From the NCBI GenBank assembly GCA_003427395.1, contig BFEA01000251.1:1996759-2030139 (forward strand): 33,381 bases of DNA. The letters are read 5' to 3'. The first letter of the stretch is position 1. Each line of letters starts with the position of its first letter. This stretch comes from Chara braunii (lineage: Eukaryota > Streptophyta > Charophyceae > Charales > Characeae). Below the pieces are notes generated by a model. That model saw only the letters and a program-made list of their open reading frames with translations. It did not search any database and was not told the DNA's origin. Shown piece after piece: positions 21,800-29,490 of this stretch. Position numbers and translations under genes: made by a program.

Positions 21800-21800
21800 G
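21653..21800. repeat. homopolymer cluster: A28, T47, G22
   Basis: A28 (21653-21680) is followed by 51 bases of mixed sequence. Then T47 (21732-21778) abuts G22 (21779-21800) directly. Such pure runs are hard to sequence, and the T-to-G junction may be an assembly or base-calling error. Lysine- or phenylalanine-rich frames here are artefacts. Confidence 0.95.
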
Positions 21801-21990
21801 AACGAGCCGGCAGCCAATATGAACAACGGCATACCAACGGGTCAGTTGGTACACCCATGAACTGTTGAAATACAGACCTGAGTTCGAATCCAGATGCAAT
21901 CCGATGGACAGAAAACAATCATTCTGAAGTACCGGGGCCGGTCAGCTCAATGATGATACCTCAAGGCCGTCGCCCTTCAAAAAAAGAAAG
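21801..21990 (+). mobile_element. tRNA-derived SINE, copy 1 of a local family
   Basis: An A-box-like GGTCAGTTGGTA (about 21839) and a B-box-like GAGTTCGAATCCA (21880-21892) lie at tRNA spacing. The arm between, CCATGAACTGTTGAAATACA, resembles a degenerate tRNA-Asn-type anticodon arm. A body follows and ends CCTCAAGGCCGTCGCCCTTC with an A-rich (AAAG)n-like tail. The copy at 22990-23131 aligns along both the head and the 3' end. Confidence 0.75.
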
Positions 21991-22022
21991 AAAGAACAAA
22001 AAAACACAACGGCAATTCAATC

Positions 22023-22161
22023 AGGGCACAGGGGTCCTTCGGGACATCCGTTAAAATTGGAACGATACAGAGAAAGAAGATTAGCATCGCCCCTGCGCAA
22101 GGATGACACGCATAAATCGAGACATGGTCCCAAAAAAAAAAAAAAAAAAAAAGGGCACAGG
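22023..22161 (+). pseudogene. U6 snRNA processed pseudogene with poly(A) and target duplication
   Basis: Bases 22034-22131 are a nearly full-length U6 snRNA copy: GTCCTTCGGGACATCCG, AAAATTGGAACGATACAGAG, AAGATTAGCAT, CCCCTGCGCAAGGATGACAC and GCATAAATCGAGA through TGGTCC. Differences include shortened G/C runs in the first stem, a 3-base insertion in AGAGAAAGAAGA and a few substitutions. A pure A-run (22132-22152) follows at once, which a real U6 gene does not have. The direct repeat GGGCACAGG flanks the unit (22024-22032 and 22153-22161). No USE or TATA box lies upstream; the flank is the A-rich tail of a SINE. This is LINE-mediated retroposition of U6 RNA. Confidence 0.93.
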
Positions 22162-22250
22162 ACAGTCAATTGTAATATCCGCAGTGCGGACGGAGAGTGC
22201 CACGGTGGGTTGGGTTGGGATCCGGTAATGGATCCACATTGTCGCGATAT

Positions 22251-22368
22251 GGCCTAGTTGCTCTACTCGCCATCCGCCAACATTTTGAATGCATCTCGAC
22301 AAATTCTGAGTCCAGAATCCAGATGCATTCAAAAAATGTCGGCGGATGGCGAGTTATGCAACGAGGCC
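22251..22368. repeat. strong 118-nt hairpin (foldback element or small-RNA precursor-like)
   Basis: The left arm 22251-22296 pairs with the right arm 22321-22368. Both share the block ACTCGCCATCCGCC (as reverse complement on the right), ACATTTT, GAATGCATCT and the ends GGCC and GTTGC. Mismatches are few, plus a two-base bulge in the T-run. The 24-nt loop itself contains ATTCTG and CAGAAT. No clear target duplication was found at the ends (ATAT and ATTA). Confidence 0.85.
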
Positions 22369-22439
22369 ATTAAACGGACCTTATGTAGATAGACTCCGCC
22401 TCTTATTTTTCTCTTGCCTCTTAGTCGTAGTAGAAGTAT

Positions 22440-22521
22440 GGGGCTAGGGAGCATCAGCTAGATAGATAGGGGCTAGGGAGCATCAGCTAGATGTATGGGG
22501 CTAGGGAGCATCAGCTAGGGT
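22440..22521. repeat. 28-29 bp tandem repeat, three units
   Basis: GGGGCTAGGGAGCATCAGCT starts at 22440, 22469 and 22497. The units are separated by short AGATAGATA or AGATGTAT stretches. Confidence 0.93.
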
Positions 22522-22989
22522 AGGGGGCAGAAATTTTACGAAAATTCAAAAGTAATGGTGGTTTTAGATAGATAGGAGCATAGGCGGTTAAAATGAGTGG
22601 GCCTTGCGGGCCGATTGTAGGTTAGTTAGCATTGTTTGATTGATTACTACGGATTAAAGAACGACGGCAAGGGACTGGTAATCGCGAAAGAAGGAGAAAG
22701 TGGAGGAATCACTACTAGTAATAAATGGGAGGAGGAGGGTGATGATGACGTGTCGACAGGACAAAAATGGTCGTTGATTTGACTTCCTGCACCACCTCCA
22801 TCTCCCAATACTCTTCTCTGCCATCGGGAGAGTCACAAGGAATGTGTGCATGCGAACAAAATCTATTTTTTTTTCCATCCTTGGTTAAATCCAACTCGCT
22901 CATTCGTTTTCGACTTTTTTTTCCTCGTGTTTTTTTTTTTTCCGATTTCAATTTCGACAACATTTGCATATAACCAGCAATTGAAAAAG
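22522..22989. other. gene-free stretch downstream of GRXS16
   Basis: This AT-rich DNA has T-runs at about 22866-22874 and 22930-22940. It could hold part of the 3' UTR of the minus-strand gene, but no AATAAA-type signal was identified. No other feature is visible. Confidence 0.5.
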
Positions 22990-23127
22990 GGGAGAGAGAA
23001 CCAACACGCCTGGCTTAGTTGGTAGATCCATGGACTGTTGACATGCAGACCTGAGTTTGAATCCCGATAGAAAAAGATCAGCTTACTTCCATACAAAAGA
23101 TGACATCTCAAGCCCGTCATCCTTCAC

Positions 23128-23131
<4 letters not shown>
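22990..23131 (+). mobile_element. tRNA-derived SINE, copy 2 of the local family
   Basis: The head TGGCTTAGTTGGTAGATCCA (A box) and GAGTTTGAATCCC (B box, 23053-23065) align with copy 1, including the middle ACTGTTGACATGCAGACC. The 3' end, GATGACATCTCAAGCCCGTC then ATCCTTCACTAAAA, also aligns with copy 1 and with the truncated tail at 21590. The A-rich tail runs straight into a (GA)n tract. The copy lies less than 80 bases beyond the stop codon of the GRXS16-like gene, so it may be within its 3' UTR, in antisense. Confidence 0.75.

Positions 23132-23162
<31 letters not shown>
23132..23162. repeat. (GA)15 microsatellite at a SINE tail
   Basis: A pure GA tract joins the AAAA tail of the SINE on its left. 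It ends 43 bases before the GRXS16 stop codon. Confidence 0.97.
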
Positions 23163-23166
<4 letters not shown>

Positions 23167-23204
23167 CTATAATTCGAACTCACGAGGACGAAGTCGGTTC
23201 ATTG

Positions 23205-24429
23205 TCATTTCTTGATTGCCGCCAGCAGTTGCTTGAACTCTCCCTTCTCGACGCTCTCTTCCAGAAGATCAGCACCTCCAATCAGCTCCCCATTTATAAA
23301 GACTTGTGGGATGGTTGGCCATTTGGAATAGGCCTTGATTGCCTCCCTGACCCCCGGATTGAACTCCTCATCAAGCACGTTGACCGTCTCGTAGTCAACG
23401 CCCTCCTTGTTCAGGGCCATCAACACCCGATGGGAGAAGCCGCACTGGGGGGAGCTGCGTGTTCCTTTGATGAAGGCGATCACGGGCGTACCCTTGATTG
23501 CCGCACCGATTAGGGTTTCCATGGGAACAGTGAGCGGCACGTGGGCGCCGGGTGTCAGCCGCAGATCGGCTTTCGGAGGGCGGCGCGACGACTCCTTCCA
23601 CGTGTTATTGCCCTGCATGTTACCGGGTGGGACAGCTCCGCCGGCCGACACGTGTTCCTCCACCCAGGATTTCCAGCCGGCCTGAAGCGCGTCCCGATCC
23701 GGACCGTCAACGATCGCGATCTTCACCGTGGCCACTAGATCTGGTAGCCTCGCCGCGTGATTGGCCAGGCTAAATGACACCTTGCGGGAAAGGCCGACGT
23801 ACTGCAGCGCGCCGTTTTTGTCATATATGGCATACACACCCGGCGCCGGCGGGATCTTGTCTGACAGTTTACCTCCCTCTCCCAATACCTCCACCGCCTC
23901 GGTCTCTGCTAGCGGCTTGATTGCCTCCCCCCCCCGCCGCCCTTGCTACACCCCACCTCGCGCCGCCACCGCGACCACCTACCTTTTTTCTACCACTCCC
24001 CACCCGCCTTCCCACTGTCGTCGATATCCCATCGGAAAGGAATACCGTCTTCTTCTTGTACAGACGGCGGCCATGCATTCTATCATCCTCCTCATTATCA
24101 TAATCATCACCATTACTGTAGGAACAGAGCCGACGAGAGAAAGAAAGCGAGAAAGCGGCAGTAGGAGATCTGAATCTGCACACCGCCGCCGCCGACGCGA
24201 ATGTCACTCCGCCGCTCCGCCCGCTACTCGTCGCTAGCCCTGGACACGTCTCACACCGACTGACAGACGACTGCCAGAGTGTCCTACAACTCGCTCTCGT
24301 GACTGCCAGGAAGCATCTCGAGCTCGAATCGCCGTCAAGTGAACAACCGGTCGTTGCACTTGTTCTTCGCGTCTGCACAGTGGCGAATGGCCCACCGGCA
24401 GCGCAAGCAGCTCCCGCGGACGAAGCCAT
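23205..24429 (-). CDS. GRXS16: plastid glutaredoxin S16-like protein (GIY-YIG plus CGFS glutaredoxin)
   Basis: The last 229 codons (23894-23205) form one open block. A GIY-YIG-type domain comes first (GVYAIYDKNGALQYVGLSRK), then a linker with VPPGN and RLTPG, then a monothiol glutaredoxin with FIKG, the CGFS active site (PQCGFSHRV), WPTIPQVF with the cis-Pro, and the GGADLL glutathione-binding turn. In Arabidopsis this fusion is a chloroplast Fe-S/redox protein with nuclease activity in the N-domain. I place the start at ATG 24429 (context GCCATGGC), which opens a Ser/Ala/Arg-rich leader of about 165 residues. This fits a transit peptide but is long. Leader and domain are in different frames; the switch lies at or near a C9 run (23927-23935). 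A one-base error there gives about 407 residues. A short intron from AAG|GTAGGT near 23985 is the alternative. The CGFS cysteine is the only Cys in the 229-residue block. The GC-rich gene contrasts with AT-rich neighbours. Confidence 0.9.
23927..23935. other. C9 homopolymer at the GRXS16 frame switch
   Basis: Upstream codons on the minus strand read GVARAAGGG in one frame. Downstream codons read GGEAIKPLAETEAVEVLG in another. Adding or removing one base in the run joins them. Homopolymers are common error sites, but a true mutation would also fit. Confidence 0.6.
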
Positions 24430-24440
24430 GGCGACCAGCC

Positions 24441-24448
24441 CCACGTGG
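24441..24448. promoter_or_regulatory. G-box CCACGTGG just upstream of GRXS16 start
   Basis: The palindrome CCACGTGG lies 12-19 bases upstream of the chosen ATG. A second core, GCACGTGC, lies at 24534-24541. CACGTG G-boxes bind plant bZIP and bHLH factors and are frequent in promoters of light-responsive plastid genes. The first may fall in the transcribed leader. No TATA box was found. Confidence 0.35.
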
Positions 24449-24533
24449 CAACACTCCACTTGGTATTCCCCGCTTACGATACAAAACGCTCGTCTAACAG
24501 CACCGCCGTACAAGACCGCACAGTCCCTCACCA

Positions 24534-24541
24534 GCACGTGC
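24534..24541. promoter_or_regulatory. second CACGTG core upstream of GRXS16
   Basis: The palindrome GCACGTGC lies about 105 bases upstream of the ATG at 24429. Its activity is inferred from the motif only. Confidence 0.3.
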
Positions 24542-24581
24542 AAGGGTTGTTGAGTGTCATCGTCGAAGACTACCGGTAGCG

Positions 24582-24964
24582 GGCATGATAAGAGGTCTGG
24601 CAATCCAGCGGCCAAGCTCAGTTGGTAAGGCACGCAACTGGCATTCAGAAGGTCTTGGGTTCAATCCCCATTGGCCTCATGTACGTTCCTGGGCGAGATT
24701 GGCGCCCACCACCTAGAGATAGGCTGTTGGTCCCCCTGGATGCCATTGAGCAGAGACTGCTGATGTTCGTAGGGGGAGGGGACCGGAGGGGAGCCACAGC
24801 GACTGGCCCATCGAAGAAGTTCGGTCCTGGTGCTACAGGCTGTAGCAGGTATAGCACCTGCTGGTGGGTGCAGCTGCCGCATGTTCCCTTGTTGGAGGCT
24901 TGAGCACTGATGTGGCTACTATGGGGTTCCCTATAATACTATAATGACAATAAAAAAGGCATGA
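24582..24964 (+). mobile_element. tRNA-derived SINE of a second type upstream of GRXS16
   Basis: A degenerate tRNA-like head (24610-24681) has AGCTCAGTTGGTAAGG as A box and GGGTTCAATCCCC as B box. The acceptor ends GGCCAA and TTGGCC can pair, but the anticodon stem cannot. A GC-rich body of about 270 bases follows and ends in ATGACAATAAAAAA. GGCATGA lies on both sides (24582-24588 and 24958-24964) and may be a 7-bp target duplication. The element starts about 155 bases upstream of the GRXS16 ATG, so it may occupy the promoter. Confidence 0.65.
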
Positions 24965-25051
24965 AAGGCCATCCTGTCCGGATTCTATACCGGTTGTCAA
25001 GGCCCGACCCTAAAGCTACCGGTAGGCGTAACCTACAGCTAGGGTGACTAG

Positions 25052-25075
25052 CCTCGAAGTACCGGTACTTCGAGG
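25052..25075. repeat. perfect 24-bp palindrome
   Basis: CCTCGAAGTACC is followed at once by its reverse complement GGTACTTCGAGG. There is no loop. Confidence 0.97.
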
Positions 25076-25208
25076 ACATCAAATTTTGTTTACAATGAAT
25101 GTGAGAAAAATCAAAAGAAAAACAAACGAAAAACAAAGAAAACTTTCAAAAAAAAAAGAAAAAAAGGAAGAAGGAAAACGAAATTCAGAAAAACGGACTG
25201 CATCGAGT

Positions 25209-25280
25209 GAGAGAGAGAGAGAGAGAGACAAAAACGGCACGTTTGCTGCGCACTCTCTGCACAGCAAACGTGCCGTTTTC

Positions 25281-25300
<20 letters not shown>
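25209..25300. repeat. palindrome with (GA)n and (CT)n arms
   Basis: The left arm (25209-25248) is (GA)n followed by CAAAAACGGCACGTTTGCTG. The right arm starts at 25262 with CAGCAAACGTGCCGTTTTCG followed by (CT)n, which continues to about 25322. One mismatch separates the unique parts. The loop is 13 nt (25249-25261). The arms pair for about 40 bp. Confidence 0.95.
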
Positions 25301-25325
<25 letters not shown>

Positions 25326-25451
25326 GCGCCTCTTTTCGTTTTTTGGCAGGGGTTTTTTTTTTTTTTTTATGTTCTCGGTTTTTTTTTTTTTTTTTTTTTC
25401 CCCTTTCTTTACGTTTCTTTCAACAACAGCTCCGGGAATTTAACGCCCGGT

Positions 25452-25558
25452 AGTCCGAGCCTCGACACGGATTCGCCTACCGGTCGGCCGAGGCTCGGAC
25501 TTGATAGTTGGGCCAAGTACTAGTGGTTTAAAAGAATTAGTTATTAAACCACTAGTAC
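25452..25558. repeat. two adjacent perfect inverted repeats
   Basis: AGTCCGAGCCTCG (25452-25464) is inverted at 25489-25501 around a 24-nt loop. GTACTAGTGGTTTA (25517-25530) is inverted at 25545-25558 around a 14-nt loop. Neither is followed by a T-run or tied to a gene. Confidence 0.95.
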
Positions 25559-26766
25559 CTCTGCCAATGTTAGAAAATTACAAGTTTTGGCCTATACCCA
25601 GGGTCAGTAATTTTTGCAAAGTGATGCAGACTAAATAAAGGTTAGTTTTTTATTAGCATTGTCACATGCACACATTGCACGGTGTCGAGGAGTGCGGTGT
25701 CCCAACCCTCCACGATGTATCATACACACCCTACTTGTATCGTGTTCCTCGAACCGTCCTACGCTACAACAAAAGGGTGGAGGTGCGCCAATGGACTTTC
25801 CTTTGGTCCACGCAGACACAGTGTTATGTTGTACAGTAAAGTACAACTGACCCTGCTCCTGGTAGTCGTCGGGTTCGTCCAGAAACGCAAAGGTAGTAAG
25901 ACCGTTGTGATATTTTCTGTTGCGTGCAAAGCACCTTCTGCTCGCGTTATGGATTGAATACTGTAGTGACAGTCACTATATAAAAAAAAAGGCGGACAAA
26001 GAAGATAATAAAAAGTGTAGGATAGAAAAGTGGAAAGTTGCGATCCCAATCTGCACTATATTATGAACCGTTACTTTAGTTTTGACGGATATAAAAACAA
26101 CGAACTGCCACAGCGGTATAACTTTCTGTGATAATTCTAATTTGTTTTTATGTTAACTTTGTTTTTTCAATTTTAGTTCCCTCGTTTCGTGACTTTCCGG
26201 TGGAACGAACGGTCTGTTCGTTTTATATTTTTAAAGTGGGCGGACTAGATTTTTCCCGACCCCTCGTAATTTTATTTCGACCAGGGAAAGCGACCTACCA
26301 GGCGTCACAGGTTATACCCTCATAAATAGGGTAATATGTGAATCCCAACCGAATGGATAGTATTCGGATTGCCCCAATAATGGTACTATCATTCTTCGAC
26401 ATTAAACGGTAATTGTACACAAAAGAGGCAGAGGTGGCGCACAAATGTTGGTCAAAGTTAAAATACTATTTTTCGTGATGACAAGGAGTTGTAGAAACGT
26501 GGTGGAGTTAGCAGGCAAGAGAGAATTACATGATAAAAAGTTTTTTCGGACTAAGGTCGAGGGGCTCACGATCGAATGACAACCAAAGAATAATAATGGG
26601 AAAGTGTCAAAATTAGGTAGCGCGACCTACGTATATAGATCATGTAACACTTCGAGTAATGCACTTAATCAAGAATCATCGACAAAGCAGTCTGTCATCC
26701 AAAAATATTAAAAATGTATAGATAAGGGTGTGTGTATGCCTTATCAAATGTCAACAGTAAGGTGAG
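25559..26766. other. gene-free stretch
   Basis: Small overlapping ORFs at 25631-26049 on both strands lack known motifs. The rest is AT-rich. I see no repeat unit or RNA. Confidence 0.55.
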
Positions 26767-26900
26767 ATAAATAACTTTCGTAGAATGCCTCATCAAGTCA
26801 AAAACCCAATGAAATAAATAACTTTCGTAGAATGCCTCATCAAGTGAAAAACCCAATCGAAGTCGGTTCCCACGTCAGTGGGATATTCTTCCTGACGTGG
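26767..26900. repeat. 47-bp tandem duplication and a 9-bp inverted repeat
   Basis: ATAAATAACTTTCGTAGAAT starts at 26767 and 26814, and both units continue through GCCTCATCAAGT and AAAAACCCAAT. Directly after them, CCACGTCAG (26870-26878) is inverted as CTGACGTGG (26892-26900) around a 13-nt loop. Confidence 0.9.
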
Positions 26901-27639
26901 TTTTAGTCGGTCCCACAAGACTGGATCTATATATGTACATTTGCTTTGATTGTGTGGCTTCCGACGATATTTGTTTCATGGATGACATTGATAAATGATA
27001 GTTACGAGATTATATTTCTATATAGATATGTTTTTCTATCGACTACAACCGAACTATTTTCGAGTTATGAAGTTGTTGCAGCAATTCTCTTATGGATTAT
27101 ATCTAAGGGACTAGGAATACCTACGGGTTTTGCGCCTGGTTGAGACCGTCCTAGTCGACCGACGTATGTTTCATACTTAGGTGATCAGCGTCATAAGGAA
27201 TGAACGACGTTCGAGTTCAGACAACGTTCTAACCAAGCATGCATATACTGTAGCGAAACGAGTAAACGCCCTCGGCTAGTCCACCTCCGCGATTGCATAT
27301 AAAAACTTTTGTACATGAGTCAATAGCTCGGTACGGATACGCCCCTAAGGGCGGTGGCAACATCTTAAAGAAAATAAGTTCTGCCTCGAGGGAACCTATC
27401 CTGTCGTAGGGGACTGTGAGAGGTACGACTAGTGCACCCAGTTAGAGCGGCGGGGTGACAATGCAACCGCGCCCGTCTCGACGGTTCGCAGGATTACTTT
27501 CACGTTGTCTCTGAATTGCCTCTTATTTTTCTTCAACTCCTGCGTTACGTGGTCGGGAGGGTTCTCGCCTTTTGCGAGAAAGATGGGAATCGATGCGTTT
27601 GACGTGACTGTATTGGCTTCGTGCGAATGAAATACGACA
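26901..27639. other. gene-free stretch
   Basis: A 65-codon ORF at 26946-27143 is hydrophobic (AILLWIISKGLGIP) but matches nothing I recognise. TATATATGTA occurs just upstream. I see no further feature. Confidence 0.5.
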
Positions 27640-27786
27640 AATGTCTCAAGGGTCTAAAATGCATTCCTAACGGGTTGTGAACAACATCAGTTGGTTGACA
27701 TCAAGCGTGCCCCCACTCAGTTAGTGGGGATTGAACCCGGACCTCATGAACGTCACTCATGTGCCTAACCAACTGAGCTAAGGTCA
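27640..27786 (-). mobile_element. tRNA-derived SINE head (minus strand)
   Basis: On the minus strand, TTAGCTCAGTTGGTTAGGCA (A box, about 27763-27782) and GGGTTCAATCCCC (B box, 27726-27738) lie at tRNA spacing. A 5-bp anticodon-type stem CATGA/TCATG encloses the loop GTGACGT. The acceptor ends do not pair, so this is not a working tRNA. The body and its end (left of about 27690) could not be delimited. Confidence 0.6.
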
Positions 27787-28109
27787 TACCATTTTTTTAT
27801 TATTATTATATTAAACCACTTGTACATCCGAGTCTATTTTTGCCGACCTTGAATTTCACTGCGCTCCGAGTTTTGCCGAGCCTGGGTCCCATTCCATTTT
27901 CTTTATGGTACTTTCATGGGAAAAAAAAAAAGCAGTTACGGTAATGAAACTCAAAAAATAATAAAATAAAATAAAACTTTGCCTGTGATTGCAGTTGTAT
28001 ACATTATTGGAAGTGGTAGTGTGAGTGTGCCCTCGGTTAGGGCATCTCAACCCTGTGGCCAGGTTGTCATATTTCATAAATACAAAATAAGAAAAAAAAA
28101 ACAACGGAA
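27787..28109. other. gene-free AT-rich stretch
   Basis: A-rich runs near 27920 and 28090 and no open frame of interest. Nothing else is visible. Confidence 0.55.
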
Positions 28110-28373
28110 ATGCATTCGGTCGTAAAAATGGTTGGATATTCCTCAAAGTGTCATTGTGATCAGGGTTACAATCCTTTGAGGAAACACAGCTCGAGCAGAT
28201 CACGAATTCAGATTGTCAGATTCCAGAAACAAAAATTAAGAAAAAAAAAACTGAAACACGGATTGGGACGTGAAAATGGTTCGATACATTCCTCGAAGTG
28301 TAAGTGTGATCAAGGTTACACAACTAAAGCAGATCATCGATTCTGCGCTGCCTCATTCGCAGGGGATTCATAA
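28110..28373 (+). repeat. diverged tandem duplication encoding two CxCDQGY motifs
   Basis: The block around CCTCAAAGTG (28141) recurs as CCTCGAAGTG at 28291, with AAAATGGTT before and GTGATCA and GGTTACA after. The period is 137-150 bp because of indels. An 87-codon frame covers both copies and encodes SSKCHCDQGY and SSKCKCDQGY. This loosely resembles EGF-like modules, but only two cysteines are present per copy. I regard it as a non-coding duplication unless transcripts say otherwise. Confidence 0.6.
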
Positions 28374-29369
28374 CTAACAAACGACAAGTTTCAAAATGTG
28401 ACCGTCTTCATTGTAAGATGCATTATGTAGAGGAAGGTTGTGAGAACGACCTCCTAGATTACCCCGACGACATCATTGCACAGACGCGGATTAGAATTAG
28501 TTTAGGTCTGACGATCAAACTAATTAAAATTATTGATTATTCGGTCTAGCAAAAATTATTGCAGGTGGCCTTACCTGATTCAGTTTCATAAATAGGGATA
28601 TTTGAACCCCAAATCACCACACCAAAACAATAATCGGACTTAGCTTCTTGCTTAAAAAGGAGCTAGCTCAATAGCTACAAATATTTAATCATCGTCCCCA
28701 CGGCATGATAAATTGCACTGAAACGTATTGAGTTAGCTTCTAGTTTGGATATAAAAAAAAAAAAAAAAAAACACGATGTAGTACTAGAGGAAAGAGGGTC
28801 GATCTTCGTTAACTACTGCAGAGGGCTAAGCGTCTTAAACTTGTGTCCTCCTGATGGAACCTTTAAGGGAAAACAATGAAAATCGAAGTAGTTGAGCCTC
28901 AGTATGATAAATAACACGTTAGGGTAATTATCAATTATATTTTTTTTTTCCCTATTTTTTCGATATTTTTATTTTAGACCATCTTTATGAATCTGCATCA
29001 AGACTCAACGTAGATGCATTCGCAAAACGAAAGTTAGCATTATGACATAATTACGCACCATCATTGAAACTTTATAAAGTAAGTTTATCGTTCGAGTCAA
29101 AACTTTCCAATTGTTGCAATCATCTGCCTTGTTGGGAATAAAGAGGGTAATGGAATATGCAGTAAATCACAAACCCACTGTGGAGGTGGAGAAGAAGGAG
29201 CACGAGCGGTAGAGTGCAAACGTGTAGGGAGAAGAGACAAATGTGTTACAAAAAAAAAAACATTTGCACAGGGGAAATATGCATAATATGACGAGGGCAA
29301 ACGCAGCAGGAGCAAAAGGAACTGTGAGCGGAGAAATGCAAAAAATGAGGAGGAAGTAAAACACGTGGG

Positions 29370-29370
<1 letters not shown>
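28374..29370. other. gene-free stretch
   Basis: AT-rich DNA with an A18 run near 28752 and a T-run near 28941. The minus-strand frame at 29097-29657 owes its length to the (GA)n tract and the duplication beside it. No gene is supported. Confidence 0.55.

Positions 29371-29450
<80 letters not shown>
29371..29450. repeat. (GA)n microsatellite, about 40 units
   Basis: This is the longest pure dinucleotide tract in the window. The serine-leucine frame on the minus strand is its translation. Confidence 0.98.
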
Positions 29451-29453
<3 letters not shown>

Positions 29454-29490
29454 GTACATTGGTTTACGGATAGTAGGTTTGTATATTGTG

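Larger units (their letters stand above)
25004..25515. mobile_element. possible foldback element made of nested inverted repeats
   Basis: The ends are loosely inverted: GGCCCGAC on the left against GTTGGGCC on the right, then TACCGGTAGGCG (about 25014) against CGCCTACCGGT (25474-25484). Inside these lie a perfect 24-bp palindrome (25052-25075), a long microsatellite palindrome (25209-25300) and a 13-bp inverted repeat (25452-25464/25489-25501). No target duplication was convincing. The whole could be one foldback transposon or several independent hairpins. Confidence 0.45.

Noticed and set aside
21632-21918. Lysine- or phenylalanine-rich proteins
   Set aside because: These are translations of homopolymer runs.
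22034-22131. Functional U6 snRNA gene
   Set aside because: It has a three-base insertion, altered first stem, poly(A) instead of a T-run terminator, and no USE or TATA upstream.
24610-24681. Functional tRNA gene
   Set aside because: A and B boxes and the acceptor ends fit, but the anticodon stem does not pair and a SINE body follows.
26946-27143. Organelle-derived membrane protein fragment
   Set aside because: The peptide is hydrophobic but I could not match it to a plastid or mitochondrial gene, and the flanks show no organellar sequence.
27722-27786. Functional tRNA-Val on the minus strand
   Set aside because: The anticodon stem-loop is good, but the acceptor stem does not pair and the T stem has only three pairs; a SINE head fits better.
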